This document shows positions 1 to 8,939 of a stretch of 64,000 bases of DNA, in pieces; the stretch's first letter is position 1, and each line of letters begins with the position of its first letter. The position numbers and the translations under genes were made by a program. The notes below the pieces were generated by a model that was given only the letters and a program-made list of their open reading frames with translations, did not search any database and was not told where the DNA came from. Source of the stretch: Nocardia sp. SYP-A9097 (GTDB lineage Bacteria > Actinomycetota > Actinomycetes > Mycobacteriales > Mycobacteriaceae); contig NZ_WJIC01000035.1 in NCBI RefSeq assembly GCF_009649815.1, positions 1 through 64,000 of the forward strand, written 5' to 3'.

Positions 1-82
1 ATTCCGAACCCGGAAGCTAAGGCCACCTGCGCCGATGGTACTGCACTCGACAGGGTGTGGGAGAGTAGGACACCGCCGGAAC
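1..82 (+). rRNA. rrf: 5S ribosomal RNA, 3' part
   Basis: The first 80 or so bases match the 3' two-thirds of an actinobacterial 5S rRNA: the conserved segment CCGAACCCGGAAGCTAAG near the left edge, GATGGTACTGCACTCGACAG in the middle, and the GGGAGAGTAGGACACCGCCGG end. The 5' third lies outside the window, with the rest of the rRNA operon presumably to the left. The exact 3' end is placed at about 80-82 by homology and is not certain to the base. A reading frame that starts inside this RNA is spurious in its first part. Confidence 0.95.
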
Positions 83-93
83 ATCATTCGAGA

Positions 94-124
94 AGACCCC
101 CAGCCTCCGGCTGGGGGTCTTTTT
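94..124 (+). terminator. Rho-independent terminator of the rRNA operon
   Basis: A perfect 12-bp stem (94-105 pairing with 109-120, AGACCCCCAGCC with its complement) closes a 3-base loop. It is followed by TTTT at 121-124. It lies about 12 bases after the 5S rRNA end, where the rRNA transcript should stop. Any promoter for the next gene must lie in or just after this hairpin. Confidence 0.93.
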
Positions 125-178
125 CGTTTCTCCCTCAATTCCTTTGCGCCCCACAGGCATCGACTCCGAATAGATGTC

Positions 179-736
179 ATGCCTCTCTACCTCTCTTACG
201 TCGAAGACCCCGACAGCGGCAGATGGACCGTAACCGGCGAACAAGGCCACCGAACCGTCACCTTCGAACACGAATCCAGAGAAGCCGCGGCGTCCGAAGT
301 CCAAAAAGCCTTCGGCCGCAACGCCTCCCCAACCCCACCCCAACTCCCACCAGGCTGGCACCGCTTCACCCTGATGGACAGCCTCTTCGGCTCGGACGGC
401 GTAAGCCCCACCGACTCACGCTACGAAACTCTTAAATCAAACCCACCCCAGGGCTGCGACCCCAGAGGTTTCGTGAACAGTTTCGGCCTCGAATGTGCCC
501 GTCCAGGAACAGATCTCCTAGATGCCGTGTCATCGACCTGTGCCGACATCCGCGCACAACACGGATTGCTCCTGGCTGACGCCGGCATCGAGCAGGTGGA
601 TGAATGGATCTCCGATGGAAAAGACGGTTGGGGTGCTCGCATCCTGGTTCAGCTACTTCTGATGTCCATCGAGCGCGGCCGCCTACTGGGCTACACCTCC
701 GACGATTTGATTCGATTCGTTCAACGGGTCGGCTGA
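179..736 (+). CDS. Unknown 185-aa protein ahead of the Wadjet operon
   Basis: I do not recognise a family. The start ATG at 179 is chosen because upstream codons in the frame lie in the 5S rRNA and its terminator. The protein has a polar N-terminal half (residues 1-110) and a helical C-terminal half ending in DDLIRFVQRVG. That C-terminal half recurs as a broken copy at 13905-14170, so it belongs to a small family specific to this lineage. The stop is only 29 bases before jetD, so co-transcription with the Wadjet genes is plausible. No signal peptide, membrane segment or catalytic motif is visible. A role with Wadjet would be inferred from position only. Confidence 0.7.
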   Translation: MPLYLSYVEDPDSGRWTVTGEQGHRTVTFEHESREAAASEVQKAFGRNASPTPPQLPPGWHRFTLMDSLFGSDGVSPTDSRYETLKSNPPQGCDPRGFVNSFGLECARPGTDLLDAVSSTCADIRAQHGLLLADAGIEQVDEWISDGKDGWGARILVQLLLMSIERGRLLGYTSDDLIRFVQRVG

Positions 737-765
737 CTCGTCCTGGCGCCCGCTAGTCTCGATCG

Positions 766-1986
766 GTGCCGGACCCCTCGATTCGATTTCTGCCGCCCGG
801 GCTTGCGCCGCTCTGGAATGAACTGCATCGTCGCCTGTCATCGGGACAGGCGGTACGGCGGGTGAAGGTAGGTCCTCTCGATGAGCATGAACGGATCGCA
901 TTCGCCGACTTCTTCGGCTTGGAACGTTTGCCAGGCGAATTCGCCGTGGTCGACATGGATTCTCTCGAGCCGGTTGTCTCCGCGTCGACCGGGTCGACCG
1001 TGCGCTCGGTGGTTGAGCAGTTGGTGGGTCCGATCGGCGACCGCGCTGCCGAACGACGCGAGGAGGAGGCGGAGCGAAACCAATTGTGGGACTGGTTGAC
1101 AGAGCATGACGTGGTGCGCGCACAACCCGCTCTGCTGGGGTGGGCGGCGGCGATGCGTCGGGCCGGGCTGATTCGAGGCTCGGTGTCGCAGACCCGTGCC
1201 GAGCTGGATCGCGCCTTGCTGGTGATCTCTCAATTGCCAGGCGCGGGAATACCTTTACCCGTCTTCGCGGACTCCGTGCTGCGCAATCCGCACGCGCTCG
1301 ATGAGGGTGCGCGGGTACATGGCATGGTCGTCAAAGCCCTGGCCGCGCTCTTCTGTGTCGACGTGCCCGCGGATTCGGTTCAGTTGCGAAAGCTGTGGGA
1401 GCGAGCTGGTCTCGCCGACGACGAGCTGTCTTCTACGGTGCTGGCGGCGGGGCTGCGCGGCGCGGGGGAGTCGGCCGTTGATCGAATCTTGTCGGCGTGT
1501 ACGGACTCTGGTTGTGCCGCTGTTCTCACCTTGCAGCAGTTGCGGGCGGTGTCGCGCTTCTCCGGTGCGCCGGAACGGGTTGCGGTCGTGGAGAACCCGA
1601 GTGTCATGGCGCTGGCGTTGCGGCGTTTCGGTGACCGCTGCCCGCCGCTCATCTGTATCTCGGGCTGGCCCAGTAGCGCGGGAGTACGTCTGCTCCAGTA
1701 TTTGCGCGACGCGGGAACAGAATTGCACTACCACGGTGATTTCGATGGCGAGGGTCTGCGCATCGCGGCGAATGTGGTGGCCCGGCTCGGGGCGTTGCCG
1801 TGGCGTATGAGTAGTGCGGATTATCTGGCGGCGGTGGATGGCAAGGGCCCGCCTGTAGGCCGGGTGACCGGGGTGCCATGGGATTCGGATCTTGCCGCGC
1901 ACCTGCTCCGTCTCGGCGTATCTGTTCCCGAGGAGCGGGTGGCGGACGGTCTGCTCGACGAACTGGCGCGATTGCACGCTTTGTGA
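766..1986 (+). CDS. jetD: Wadjet nuclease subunit JetD (TIGR02679/DUF2399)
   Basis: JetD is the Toprim-type nuclease subunit that cuts plasmid DNA after the JetABC condensin-like complex has acted on it. The 406-aa protein carries the expected C-terminal Toprim signature: a glutamate in VVENPS (E276) and a DxD in HGDFDGEG (D325, D327). The length fits the DUF2399/TIGR02679 family. The GTG start at 766 has no clear Shine-Dalgarno sequence, so translation may be coupled to the gene 29 bases upstream. In many loci of this family jetD comes last. Here it leads the operon, 68 bases before jetA. The family is usually called Wadjet type II. I am confident of the family and less so of the subtype name. 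Confidence 0.93.
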   Translation: MPDPSIRFLPPGLAPLWNELHRRLSSGQAVRRVKVGPLDEHERIAFADFFGLERLPGEFAVVDMDSLEPVVSASTGSTVRSVVEQLVGPIGDRAAERREEEAERNQLWDWLTEHDVVRAQPALLGWAAAMRRAGLIRGSVSQTRAELDRALLVISQLPGAGIPLPVFADSVLRNPHALDEGARVHGMVVKALAALFCVDVPADSVQLRKLWERAGLADDELSSTVLAAGLRGAGESAVDRILSACTDSGCAAVLTLQQLRAVSRFSGAPERVAVVENPSVMALALRRFGDRCPPLICISGWPSSAGVRLLQYLRDAGTELHYHGDFDGEGLRIAANVVARLGALPWRMSSADYLAAVDGKGPPVGRVTGVPWDSDLAAHLLRLGVSVPEERVADGLLDELARLHAL

Positions 1987-2054
1987 AGCGTTTTCCAGCC
2001 TGTCGGTGCTCGGGGTTATGGTGGCGGCTGAAACGTCAGACAGGGGAGGGCACC

Positions 2055-3590
2055 GTGTATCCGATCCGTGTTCCGCCGGAGATGTTCCGGTTCGCCACAG
2101 CGGATCGCTCCGGCTTGTACGTGTCGGTCTTACAGGCCTTCGGTGAGGCGAATGAGCGGTTGGAGACCGCGCTGGGGATCGATGATCTCCGTGCGCGGAT
2201 GCGGTCGATCGGGTGGCTCGAACCTCTCGAGGACGATGATCTGGTCACCGCGCTGGACCAGCTTCGCACCTGGAATCTGGTCGATGTCATCCAGAATCAT
2301 TCCGAGAATTACCGCACCGCGACCGAATACGAACGCCGTAACCTGCAGTATTCGCTGACCAGACAGGGCGAGGCAGCCTTCGCGGGTGTGCTCCACGCGA
2401 TGTCCGTGCTCGTGTCGACCGGTGCGCTGCAGACCGCGGTGCTGGATGCGATCGCCGACCGGCTGGGTGATCTGCTCAGTGAGCTTGAATCCGGCACGGA
2501 CCGACGGGTTTTCAGCATTCTGAGCGAGCTGGAATCGCATCTGGAAGCGCTGCGCGGCAATACCAAACGTTTCAATGGTGAACTGCAGCGACTGCTGCGT
2601 GCGGAGAATGCCGATCTGGCGGTGTTCCATGAGGTGAAGGCCGCGACCGTGGCCTATCTGCAGGAGTTCCTCACCAATCTCGATCATCGCCGTCACACCA
2701 TCGCCACTCGGGTGCGCGCTGTGGAGGACTACGGCGTAACACTCCTGCACCAGCGCGCCCTGGTCGGTGCGGAACTGCCGCAGCTGAGCGGGGCCGATCC
2801 ACGCCCGGCGTGGCTCGAACATCGCCGGGCGCGCTGGGATGGATTGCGCGCCTGGTTTCTTCCGCTCGATGGCTCGGTGCCGCGCATCGAACAGCTCGGG
2901 CTGGTCGGGCGCCGGGCGATCATCGCGCTGCTCCAAGTGCTGGATCGGCTCACCGAGTCGAAGCGCCGATCCAGCAGCGCGGTGGCCGATTTCCGGGAGC
3001 TCGCGCGCTGGTTCACGGTTGTTCCGGATCAGGATGATCTGCACCGTCTATGGTCGACGGCATTCGGGTTGAGCCCGGCTCGGCACGCGCACCTGGCTCA
3101 TCCCGATCCCGAATTGGTGAGTTCGAGCGTGTCATGGAATGAGTCGCCGCCGGTGGAAGTTTCGGCGCTGCTACGTTCCTCGGGCCGCACCGAGCGCTTC
3201 ACTCGCACTGGAAGAGTCCGTGATGTCACGGCGATCAAAGCGGAACGAGCCCGCCGTGCGGCGCGTGAGCGCGCTGAATTACAAGCCGCCTGGGACATGC
3301 TCGATACCGGTGGCGCAGTGCGATTGTCGGGTTTCGGCTCTCTCGACCAGGGGGTCTTCGAGCGCCTGCTGGATCTGCTGGGCAGGGCACTCGGCAATGC
3401 CCCGGACTCGGACGGCACCCGGCGTGGCAGCACCACCGACGGCCGGGTGGAAATTGTCCTGCGCTCGCCACCCGATAACGCGATCGCCGAATTGAAGACG
3501 CCGCGCGGTGTTCTCCGTGGTCCCGACTACCTCCTTGAGATCGTTACCGCGGCACGGCAGAGCCGCCGGGCGAGCGGAGATCGGTCATGA
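2055..3590 (+). CDS. jetA: Wadjet subunit JetA (TIGR02677/DUF2397)
   Basis: JetA is the kleisin-like subunit of the Wadjet condensin-type complex, bridging the JetC ATPase heads. The 511-aa protein starts YPIRVPPEMFRFATADRSGL and matches the TIGR02677 family in length and position. The frame is open back to 1878, but that part overlaps jetD. GTG 2055 is chosen because GGGGAGGG sits just upstream at 2043-2050. The middle is strongly helical (about residues 120-300). It overlaps jetB by four bases (ATGA), so the two are translationally coupled. Confidence 0.92.
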   Translation: MYPIRVPPEMFRFATADRSGLYVSVLQAFGEANERLETALGIDDLRARMRSIGWLEPLEDDDLVTALDQLRTWNLVDVIQNHSENYRTATEYERRNLQYSLTRQGEAAFAGVLHAMSVLVSTGALQTAVLDAIADRLGDLLSELESGTDRRVFSILSELESHLEALRGNTKRFNGELQRLLRAENADLAVFHEVKAATVAYLQEFLTNLDHRRHTIATRVRAVEDYGVTLLHQRALVGAELPQLSGADPRPAWLEHRRARWDGLRAWFLPLDGSVPRIEQLGLVGRRAIIALLQVLDRLTESKRRSSSAVADFRELARWFTVVPDQDDLHRLWSTAFGLSPARHAHLAHPDPELVSSSVSWNESPPVEVSALLRSSGRTERFTRTGRVRDVTAIKAERARRAARERAELQAAWDMLDTGGAVRLSGFGSLDQGVFERLLDLLGRALGNAPDSDGTRRGSTTDGRVEIVLRSPPDNAIAELKTPRGVLRGPDYLLEIVTAARQSRRASGDRS

Positions 3591-4825
3591 GCGAACTCGC
3601 CAATCAACTGGTGATCGCTGAGCGCGAGGAGGTGTCGCGGGGTGTCCGGCAACTGCTGGCAAGTCCTCTGGTGACCGAACACAGCGCGCCGGACACGTTC
3701 GACCTGATCCGTCGTCGCCGCGAACCCATCGCCAAATGGTTCGACTACTACTGCGGTTGGACGCTGACGGTCGAACCACGCTTGGGTTACGCACGTTTGG
3801 TGAAGGTGCGCCGGGCCACGGATCCGAGTCGGCCGGCGCGTCGGCACCGATCCGGGAAGGCACCGTTCGACCGCCGCCGCTATGTGCTGCTCTGCGTGGT
3901 GGCCGCGGAGTTGTTCGCCACGCCGGTCACCACGATCGGTTTGCTCGCCGATCGGGTGAAGGCGGCCACGGCGGCGGATCCGGTGGTCGATTCGTTCGAC
4001 TCCGCGATCCGGCACGAACGGATGGCATTCGTCGATGCGCTGCGATTGCTGGAATCCTTCGGTGTCATGGACGCTGTCGACGGCGCAGCGGATTCGTACG
4101 TCGATTCGGCCGCGGCGAAGGTGCTGTACCGGGTGGACGGCACCCTACTACTGAGATTGCTGGCCGCGCCTGTCGGACCGTCGCAGCTGGCGGTGCCGAT
4201 CGAGGAAGTGCCGTTTCGTTTCGACGATCTACTGGACGGAATTTCGCAGGAGCGCCGGTACGGCCTGGCATCCGGCAAACACGCCGACCGTGCCGTGATC
4301 TCCGACGTGCAACGGAATCTTTGGTTGCGTCACAAGATCTTTCGCCGTTTGATCGACGACCCGGTGCTGTACTTGGACGACCTGTCGGCCGAGGAACGGG
4401 CCTACCTCGCCTCGCCCACCGGTCGGCAACTGCTGCGCAGGGCCGCTGTTCAGGGCGGTTTCCTGCTGGAGGAGCGCGCGGAAGGTGTGCTGTTCGTGGA
4501 TGTGGATACGATCGCCACCGACACCAAGTTTCCCGACGACGCCGCGACGGCGAAGGTCGCCGGGCTGTTGCTGCTCGAGGAGTTGGCCACACCGACCACC
4601 GTCGAGCGGCTGCGGCGTGCGGCAGCCGAACTGCTGGAACGCTTTCCACGCTGGGCGCGTATCTACCGCGGCGAGGACGGTGCGGGGGAACTGGTGGATG
4701 ACGCGCTCGAGACTCTCATCGAGTTCGGACTCGTCCGGCGTACCGATACCGGATTGGTGATTCCGCTACCCGCTGCCCATCGTTACCGGCTGGGCGATAT
4801 CCGAACCTCTCGGGAGTCATCGTGA
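3587..4825 (+). CDS. jetB: Wadjet subunit JetB (TIGR02678/DUF2398)
   Basis: JetB is the KITE-like winged-helix partner of the Wadjet complex. The 412-aa protein has the size and position of TIGR02678 and contains winged-helix-like stretches, for example RRYVLLCVVAAELFATPVTT near residues 100-120. Its start ATG overlaps the jetA stop as ATGA, and its own stop overlaps the jetC start as GTGA. This tight packing indicates one transcript and fixed stoichiometry. Nothing in the sequence looks broken. Confidence 0.92.
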   Translation: MSELANQLVIAEREEVSRGVRQLLASPLVTEHSAPDTFDLIRRRREPIAKWFDYYCGWTLTVEPRLGYARLVKVRRATDPSRPARRHRSGKAPFDRRRYVLLCVVAAELFATPVTTIGLLADRVKAATAADPVVDSFDSAIRHERMAFVDALRLLESFGVMDAVDGAADSYVDSAAAKVLYRVDGTLLLRLLAAPVGPSQLAVPIEEVPFRFDDLLDGISQERRYGLASGKHADRAVISDVQRNLWLRHKIFRRLIDDPVLYLDDLSAEERAYLASPTGRQLLRRAAVQGGFLLEERAEGVLFVDVDTIATDTKFPDDAATAKVAGLLLLEELATPTTVERLRRAAAELLERFPRWARIYRGEDGAGELVDDALETLIEFGLVRRTDTGLVIPLPAAHRYRLGDIRTSRESS

Positions 4826-7800
4826 CAATCACTGAACTGCCCAGGCGCACCGATGATTTCGGCGAACATCAGGTGCGCTGGTCGCCGTCGCGGGCGGGCA
4901 TCCTCAATGTCTGGCGCTACTACGATGAGGTATTCGAATTCCACGACGGCCGTCTACTGCTGCGTGGCCCCAATGGCAGCGGAAAGTCGAAGGCTCTGGA
5001 ACTGCTGCTGCCGTTCCTGTTCGATGCCAGCCTGCGCCCCAACCGCCTGTCCACATTCGGTACGTCCGAACGCACCATGCACTGGAACATGATGGGGGAG
5101 GGGGCTTCCGGAGTTACCCGAGTCGGCTACGTGTGGCTCGAATTCCGTCTGCCCGGCGTCGAGGAGAGCTGGTTCACCTGTGGTGCGCGATTGCAGGCCA
5201 CTGCTCATACCACGTCCGTCCACCCTGACTACTTCACCACGGACCTGCGCGTAGGCGTGGATCTCGCATTGACCAATGACGCGGGCCAGCCGCTCACCCG
5301 TGCCGGTTTGGAGCAGGCGCTCGATATGCGCGGCCGGGTGCATGCCGGGGCGAGCGACTATCGAGAGCAAGTCCGCACGGCACTGTTCCCGACCTTGACC
5401 GAGCAGCGATATGACGCGCTCATCATGGCGTTGCTACAACTGCGTACGCCGAAATTGTCCCAGCGATTGGATCCGTCCCTGCTCTCGGTCCTGTTGTCGC
5501 GTGCTCTACCACCCCTCGGGCAGGACGAAATCGAGGATTTGGCAGAGGGTTTCGAACGACTCGACGCTCAGCGTGAGCGACTGCAACGGTTGCAGGACGA
5601 GGTGACGGCCACCCGCACCCTGGCTCGCCAACAGCGCACCTACGCACAGCGGGTATTGCGCGCTCGCGCCGCGGCCCTCGTCTCCGCGACCACCGAGTTG
5701 GAGAAGCTCTCCGGCGAGGCGCGCGCGTCCGCCGAGGAGTACGAGTCGGTGGCCCGGCGCAAGAGCGAATCCGAGGCGCGGGTCATCGAATTGGAGGCCG
5801 AGCACGACGAAACCGACGCCCGTAAAGACGGGCTGATGGATTCGGAGGCATACAAACAGGGCCTCGAGTTGGATGGTCTTCGCACCGCGACCGCCAAGGA
5901 ACAGCGGCGCGCTTTCGGACTGCGCACGCAGGCGGTTCGGTATCGCGCTGAGGCAGAACAGGATACGGCTGAATCCAACCGGGCAGCGGAGATCGAACAG
6001 CGCCATGCTCGGGCTGTCTCCGACCATGCCGCCGAGACGCGACAGGCGGCGCTGCGCGTTGGAATGGCCGGCATCTACGAGGAGATCGCGGCGGCGCTCG
6101 GCGACGGCAGAACCCGCGCTCTGCTGCGAGGTGCGGTGCGTGGCAAGCGGGATCAGATCGACGCCGTCGTGCGCGCTCTCGAGGATCATGAGCGTTCTGT
6201 GGCACTGCGCCGGGATGCGGAGTGCTCACTGGACACAGCCCGTCAGGGTTACGACCACGCGGTGGACCGGCAGGTCGAGGCTGCCGTATCTCGCGAAGAA
6301 GTATTGCGGGAGTTACGAATTCGGCTGCTCGACTGGGCAGGATCCTGCCGCCAGCTCACCCTCGACGCACCGGACGAGTTGGCCGACCGTGCCGAATCCG
6401 AGACGGCTGTGGCCGAGCTGATCCATGGCGCGGTGCGGACCGTTCTGGACGAGATCACCCGCTCGGAAACCCACGTCGAATCGGCCGTGGAGGTCGCGCG
6501 TGAAGAGCGGGAACAGTTTGTCACCGAACGTGATCGCCTCTCCGCCGAACACGATATCCCGCCGGCCGCACCATCCTGGCGGACCACCGACCGGACGCGA
6601 ATGGTGGGCGCACCACTGTGGCGACTGGTTGATTTCGCCGAAGACATCCCTGAATCTGCCCGGGCCGCAATAGAAGCCGCCCTGGAGGCATCCGGGTTGC
6701 TGGACGCTTGGCTCGGGCCGCGGGGTGAGATCGTCGGCCACGACGTTTTCGCGGACCCCGCCGCGCTGACATCGGTCGCCGGTCGCTCACTTGCCGATGT
6801 CCTGAGCGTCGAGCCGGTCGACGGGGTCGATCCCGCGCACGTACGGAAACTTCTCCTGGCGATCGGTTTCGGTGATCGTATAGCCGCCGCGTCCATTGAA
6901 TCCGGTGCGCCGATAGCGGCGATCGGGGCGGATGGCAGCTGGCGGATGGGCGCGCTCACCGGCAGCTGGAACAAGGACCACGCCGCCCACATCGGCGCAT
7001 CGACCCGACTGTGTGCGCGGGAACGCCGCATCCAGGTACTGGACGACCTGATCGAGCGGTACGACGACACGCTGACTCGACTGGCAGCTGAGCGGCAGGC
7101 GCTGACCGCACGCCGCGACGTAATCCGCGCCGAAGTCGATGCCCGTCCCGGCTACACGGAATTCACCGCTGCCCAGCTGCGACTGACCCGAGCCGAATCC
7201 GACTTGGCCGCTGCCGATTCGGTCGTCCGCGCTCGGCTCGGCGAGGCCGAGGTGAAGGAGGCCGCGGTGAAATCCGCACTGCTGGAGCTGTCCAGGCTTG
7301 CCGCAGAAACCGGTCTGCCCTCCGAGCGGGAGGCGTTGACGCGGTTCGGCACGGCCGTGGACGGTTTCGGCGACCACGCCGAAACCTGGCTGGACGCGCA
7401 CCGAGAGTGGAAGTCCGCTCAGGACACCGCGGCGCTGCTCACTGGAAAAGCTGGGCGCTCAACAGCATTGGCGCAGGACCGCGAGTCGGAAGCCGCGACC
7501 TCCGAGGCCGAACACCGGCAGCTGGCAGCGAAACTCGCGACGGTCGAATCCGCCATCGGGCTCGACTACAGAGACGTGCTCGACCAAATACGCACTGTCC
7601 GAACACGACTCGGGAGCATTGCCGACGAATTGCGCTCACGCCGTATCGAGGTCGGCGATCTGACCGGCGAACTCGGCAGGTTGGATTCCAAACGCGGCAC
7701 CGACACCCAGGCCCGCGACGCCGCGGCCGCCGACCGCGACGCCCTCGCGCGAAGCTTCCGCCACGTGGCAACCGGAGTCTTCCCGATCGACGGAGATCTT

Positions 7801-8862
7801 CCAGAACTCGACAGATTCCGCACTGTGCTGGCCGGCTCCGAAGGTGTCCGCGCCGCCCTGGACGCCGCCCGCCTGGTGGCAGCCGCCTGGCCTGCCATCC
7901 CCCATTCCACAGCCAATCTCGGCGAAGCCCTGCGTCGCCTGAACGACTCCATCCATGAGTCCCGCACCGCCCTCAGCTCTCGTGCCGATCTTGATCTCGA
8001 AACCGATGACGACATCCAGATTTTCACCGCCGTCATCGACGGTGTCCGGGTCGGCGCCGCCGAACTCCTGAATATCCTGAGCACCGACGCACAGGAAGCC
8101 GAACACGAGATCACGGACCGCGAACGCGACCTCTTCGACAAAACCCTCACCGGCGACACCCGCCGCCACCTCGCCGCCCGCATCCGCCAAGCCAACGACC
8201 TCGTAGACGGCATGAACGCCCGCCTCGAACGCGTCCGCACTGCCTCCAACGTCGCCGTCCGCTTGGTCTGGCAGATCGCCGAGAACCTCCCACCCGGCAC
8301 CAAGGCCGCCCGCGACCTCCTCCTCAAAGACCCGGTCCGTCTCACCGACGCCGATCATGAAGCGCTGCACCGTTTCCTACGCGACCGCATCGAGGAAGCC
8401 AAGGCCGATGACACTGCCACCAGCTGGGAACAGCAACTCGCCCAGGTCTTCGACTACACCGCCTGGCACCAGTTCGTCGTCAAGGTCGACCGAGGCAAGG
8501 GCGAGGGCTACCAGAAACTGACCAAGAAACTTCACGGCGCTCTCTCCGGCGGCGAAAAGGCGATAGCCCTGCATCTTCCGCTCTTCGCCGCCGTGGCCGC
8601 CCACTACCAAACCGCGCCTCAGGCACCTCGCCTGATCCTGCTGGATGAGGTATTCGTCGGCGTCGACACCACCAACCGCGGCCAAATCTTCGCTCTCCTT
8701 TCAGATCTAGATCTGGACCTGGTGCTCACCTCGGACCACGAGTGGTGCACGTACGCGGAATTGAGCGGGATCGGAATTCATCAGATCATCACCGGCGACG
8801 GTGACGACGCGGTGACAACGGCACGCTTCACCTGGGACGGACAGGAACTGTTGGAGGCCTGA
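4822..8862 (+). CDS. jetC: Wadjet SMC-like ATPase JetC (TIGR02680)
   Basis: JetC is the SMC/MukB-like ATPase that drives DNA loop extrusion in Wadjet. The 1346-aa protein has the split ABC ATPase layout: Walker A GPNGSGKS at residues 49-56 near the N-terminus; a long Ala/Glu/Arg-rich coiled-coil region (about 250-480, and again about 720-1150); and the signature LSGGE from L1241 with Walker B LILLDEVF at about 1271 near the C-terminus. Head halves at both ends with a coiled coil between are diagnostic of SMC-type proteins. All ATPase motifs look intact. It is the last gene of the operon. Confidence 0.95.
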   Translation: MTITELPRRTDDFGEHQVRWSPSRAGILNVWRYYDEVFEFHDGRLLLRGPNGSGKSKALELLLPFLFDASLRPNRLSTFGTSERTMHWNMMGEGASGVTRVGYVWLEFRLPGVEESWFTCGARLQATAHTTSVHPDYFTTDLRVGVDLALTNDAGQPLTRAGLEQALDMRGRVHAGASDYREQVRTALFPTLTEQRYDALIMALLQLRTPKLSQRLDPSLLSVLLSRALPPLGQDEIEDLAEGFERLDAQRERLQRLQDEVTATRTLARQQRTYAQRVLRARAAALVSATTELEKLSGEARASAEEYESVARRKSESEARVIELEAEHDETDARKDGLMDSEAYKQGLELDGLRTATAKEQRRAFGLRTQAVRYRAEAEQDTAESNRAAEIEQRHARAVSDHAAETRQAALRVGMAGIYEEIAAALGDGRTRALLRGAVRGKRDQIDAVVRALEDHERSVALRRDAECSLDTARQGYDHAVDRQVEAAVSREEVLRELRIRLLDWAGSCRQLTLDAPDELADRAESETAVAELIHGAVRTVLDEITRSETHVESAVEVAREEREQFVTERDRLSAEHDIPPAAPSWRTTDRTRMVGAPLWRLVDFAEDIPESARAAIEAALEASGLLDAWLGPRGEIVGHDVFADPAALTSVAGRSLADVLSVEPVDGVDPAHVRKLLLAIGFGDRIAAASIESGAPIAAIGADGSWRMGALTGSWNKDHAAHIGASTRLCARERRIQVLDDLIERYDDTLTRLAAERQALTARRDVIRAEVDARPGYTEFTAAQLRLTRAESDLAAADSVVRARLGEAEVKEAAVKSALLELSRLAAETGLPSEREALTRFGTAVDGFGDHAETWLDAHREWKSAQDTAALLTGKAGRSTALAQDRESEAATSEAEHRQLAAKLATVESAIGLDYRDVLDQIRTVRTRLGSIADELRSRRIEVGDLTGELGRLDSKRGTDTQARDAAAADRDALARSFRHVATGVFPIDGDLPELDRFRTVLAGSEGVRAALDAARLVAAAWPAIPHSTANLGEALRRLNDSIHESRTALSSRADLDLETDDDIQIFTAVIDGVRVGAAELLNILSTDAQEAEHEITDRERDLFDKTLTGDTRRHLAARIRQANDLVDGMNARLERVRTASNVAVRLVWQIAENLPPGTKAARDLLLKDPVRLTDADHEALHRFLRDRIEEAKADDTATSWEQQLAQVFDYTAWHQFVVKVDRGKGEGYQKLTKKLHGALSGGEKAIALHLPLFAAVAAHYQTAPQAPRLILLDEVFVGVDTTNRGQIFALLSDLDLDLVLTSDHEWCTYAELSGIGIHQIITGDGDDAVTTARFTWDGQELLEA

Positions 8863-8939
8863 CCGCAGAAGCATCGACTTCCGTGCCGGTATCGAAGGGG
8901 CTGGCCGACGAGCCACGATGAACGTCGCCATGGCCGACT

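Noticed and set aside
35..178. N-terminal extension of the first gene back to position 35
   Set aside because: This stretch lies inside the 5S rRNA and its terminator, so ATG 179 is the credible start.
1878..2054. Extended N-terminus for jetA starting inside jetD
   Set aside because: It overlaps the end of jetD and encodes Arg/Cys-rich sequence unlike the family. GTG 2055 has a strong GGGGAGGG site.
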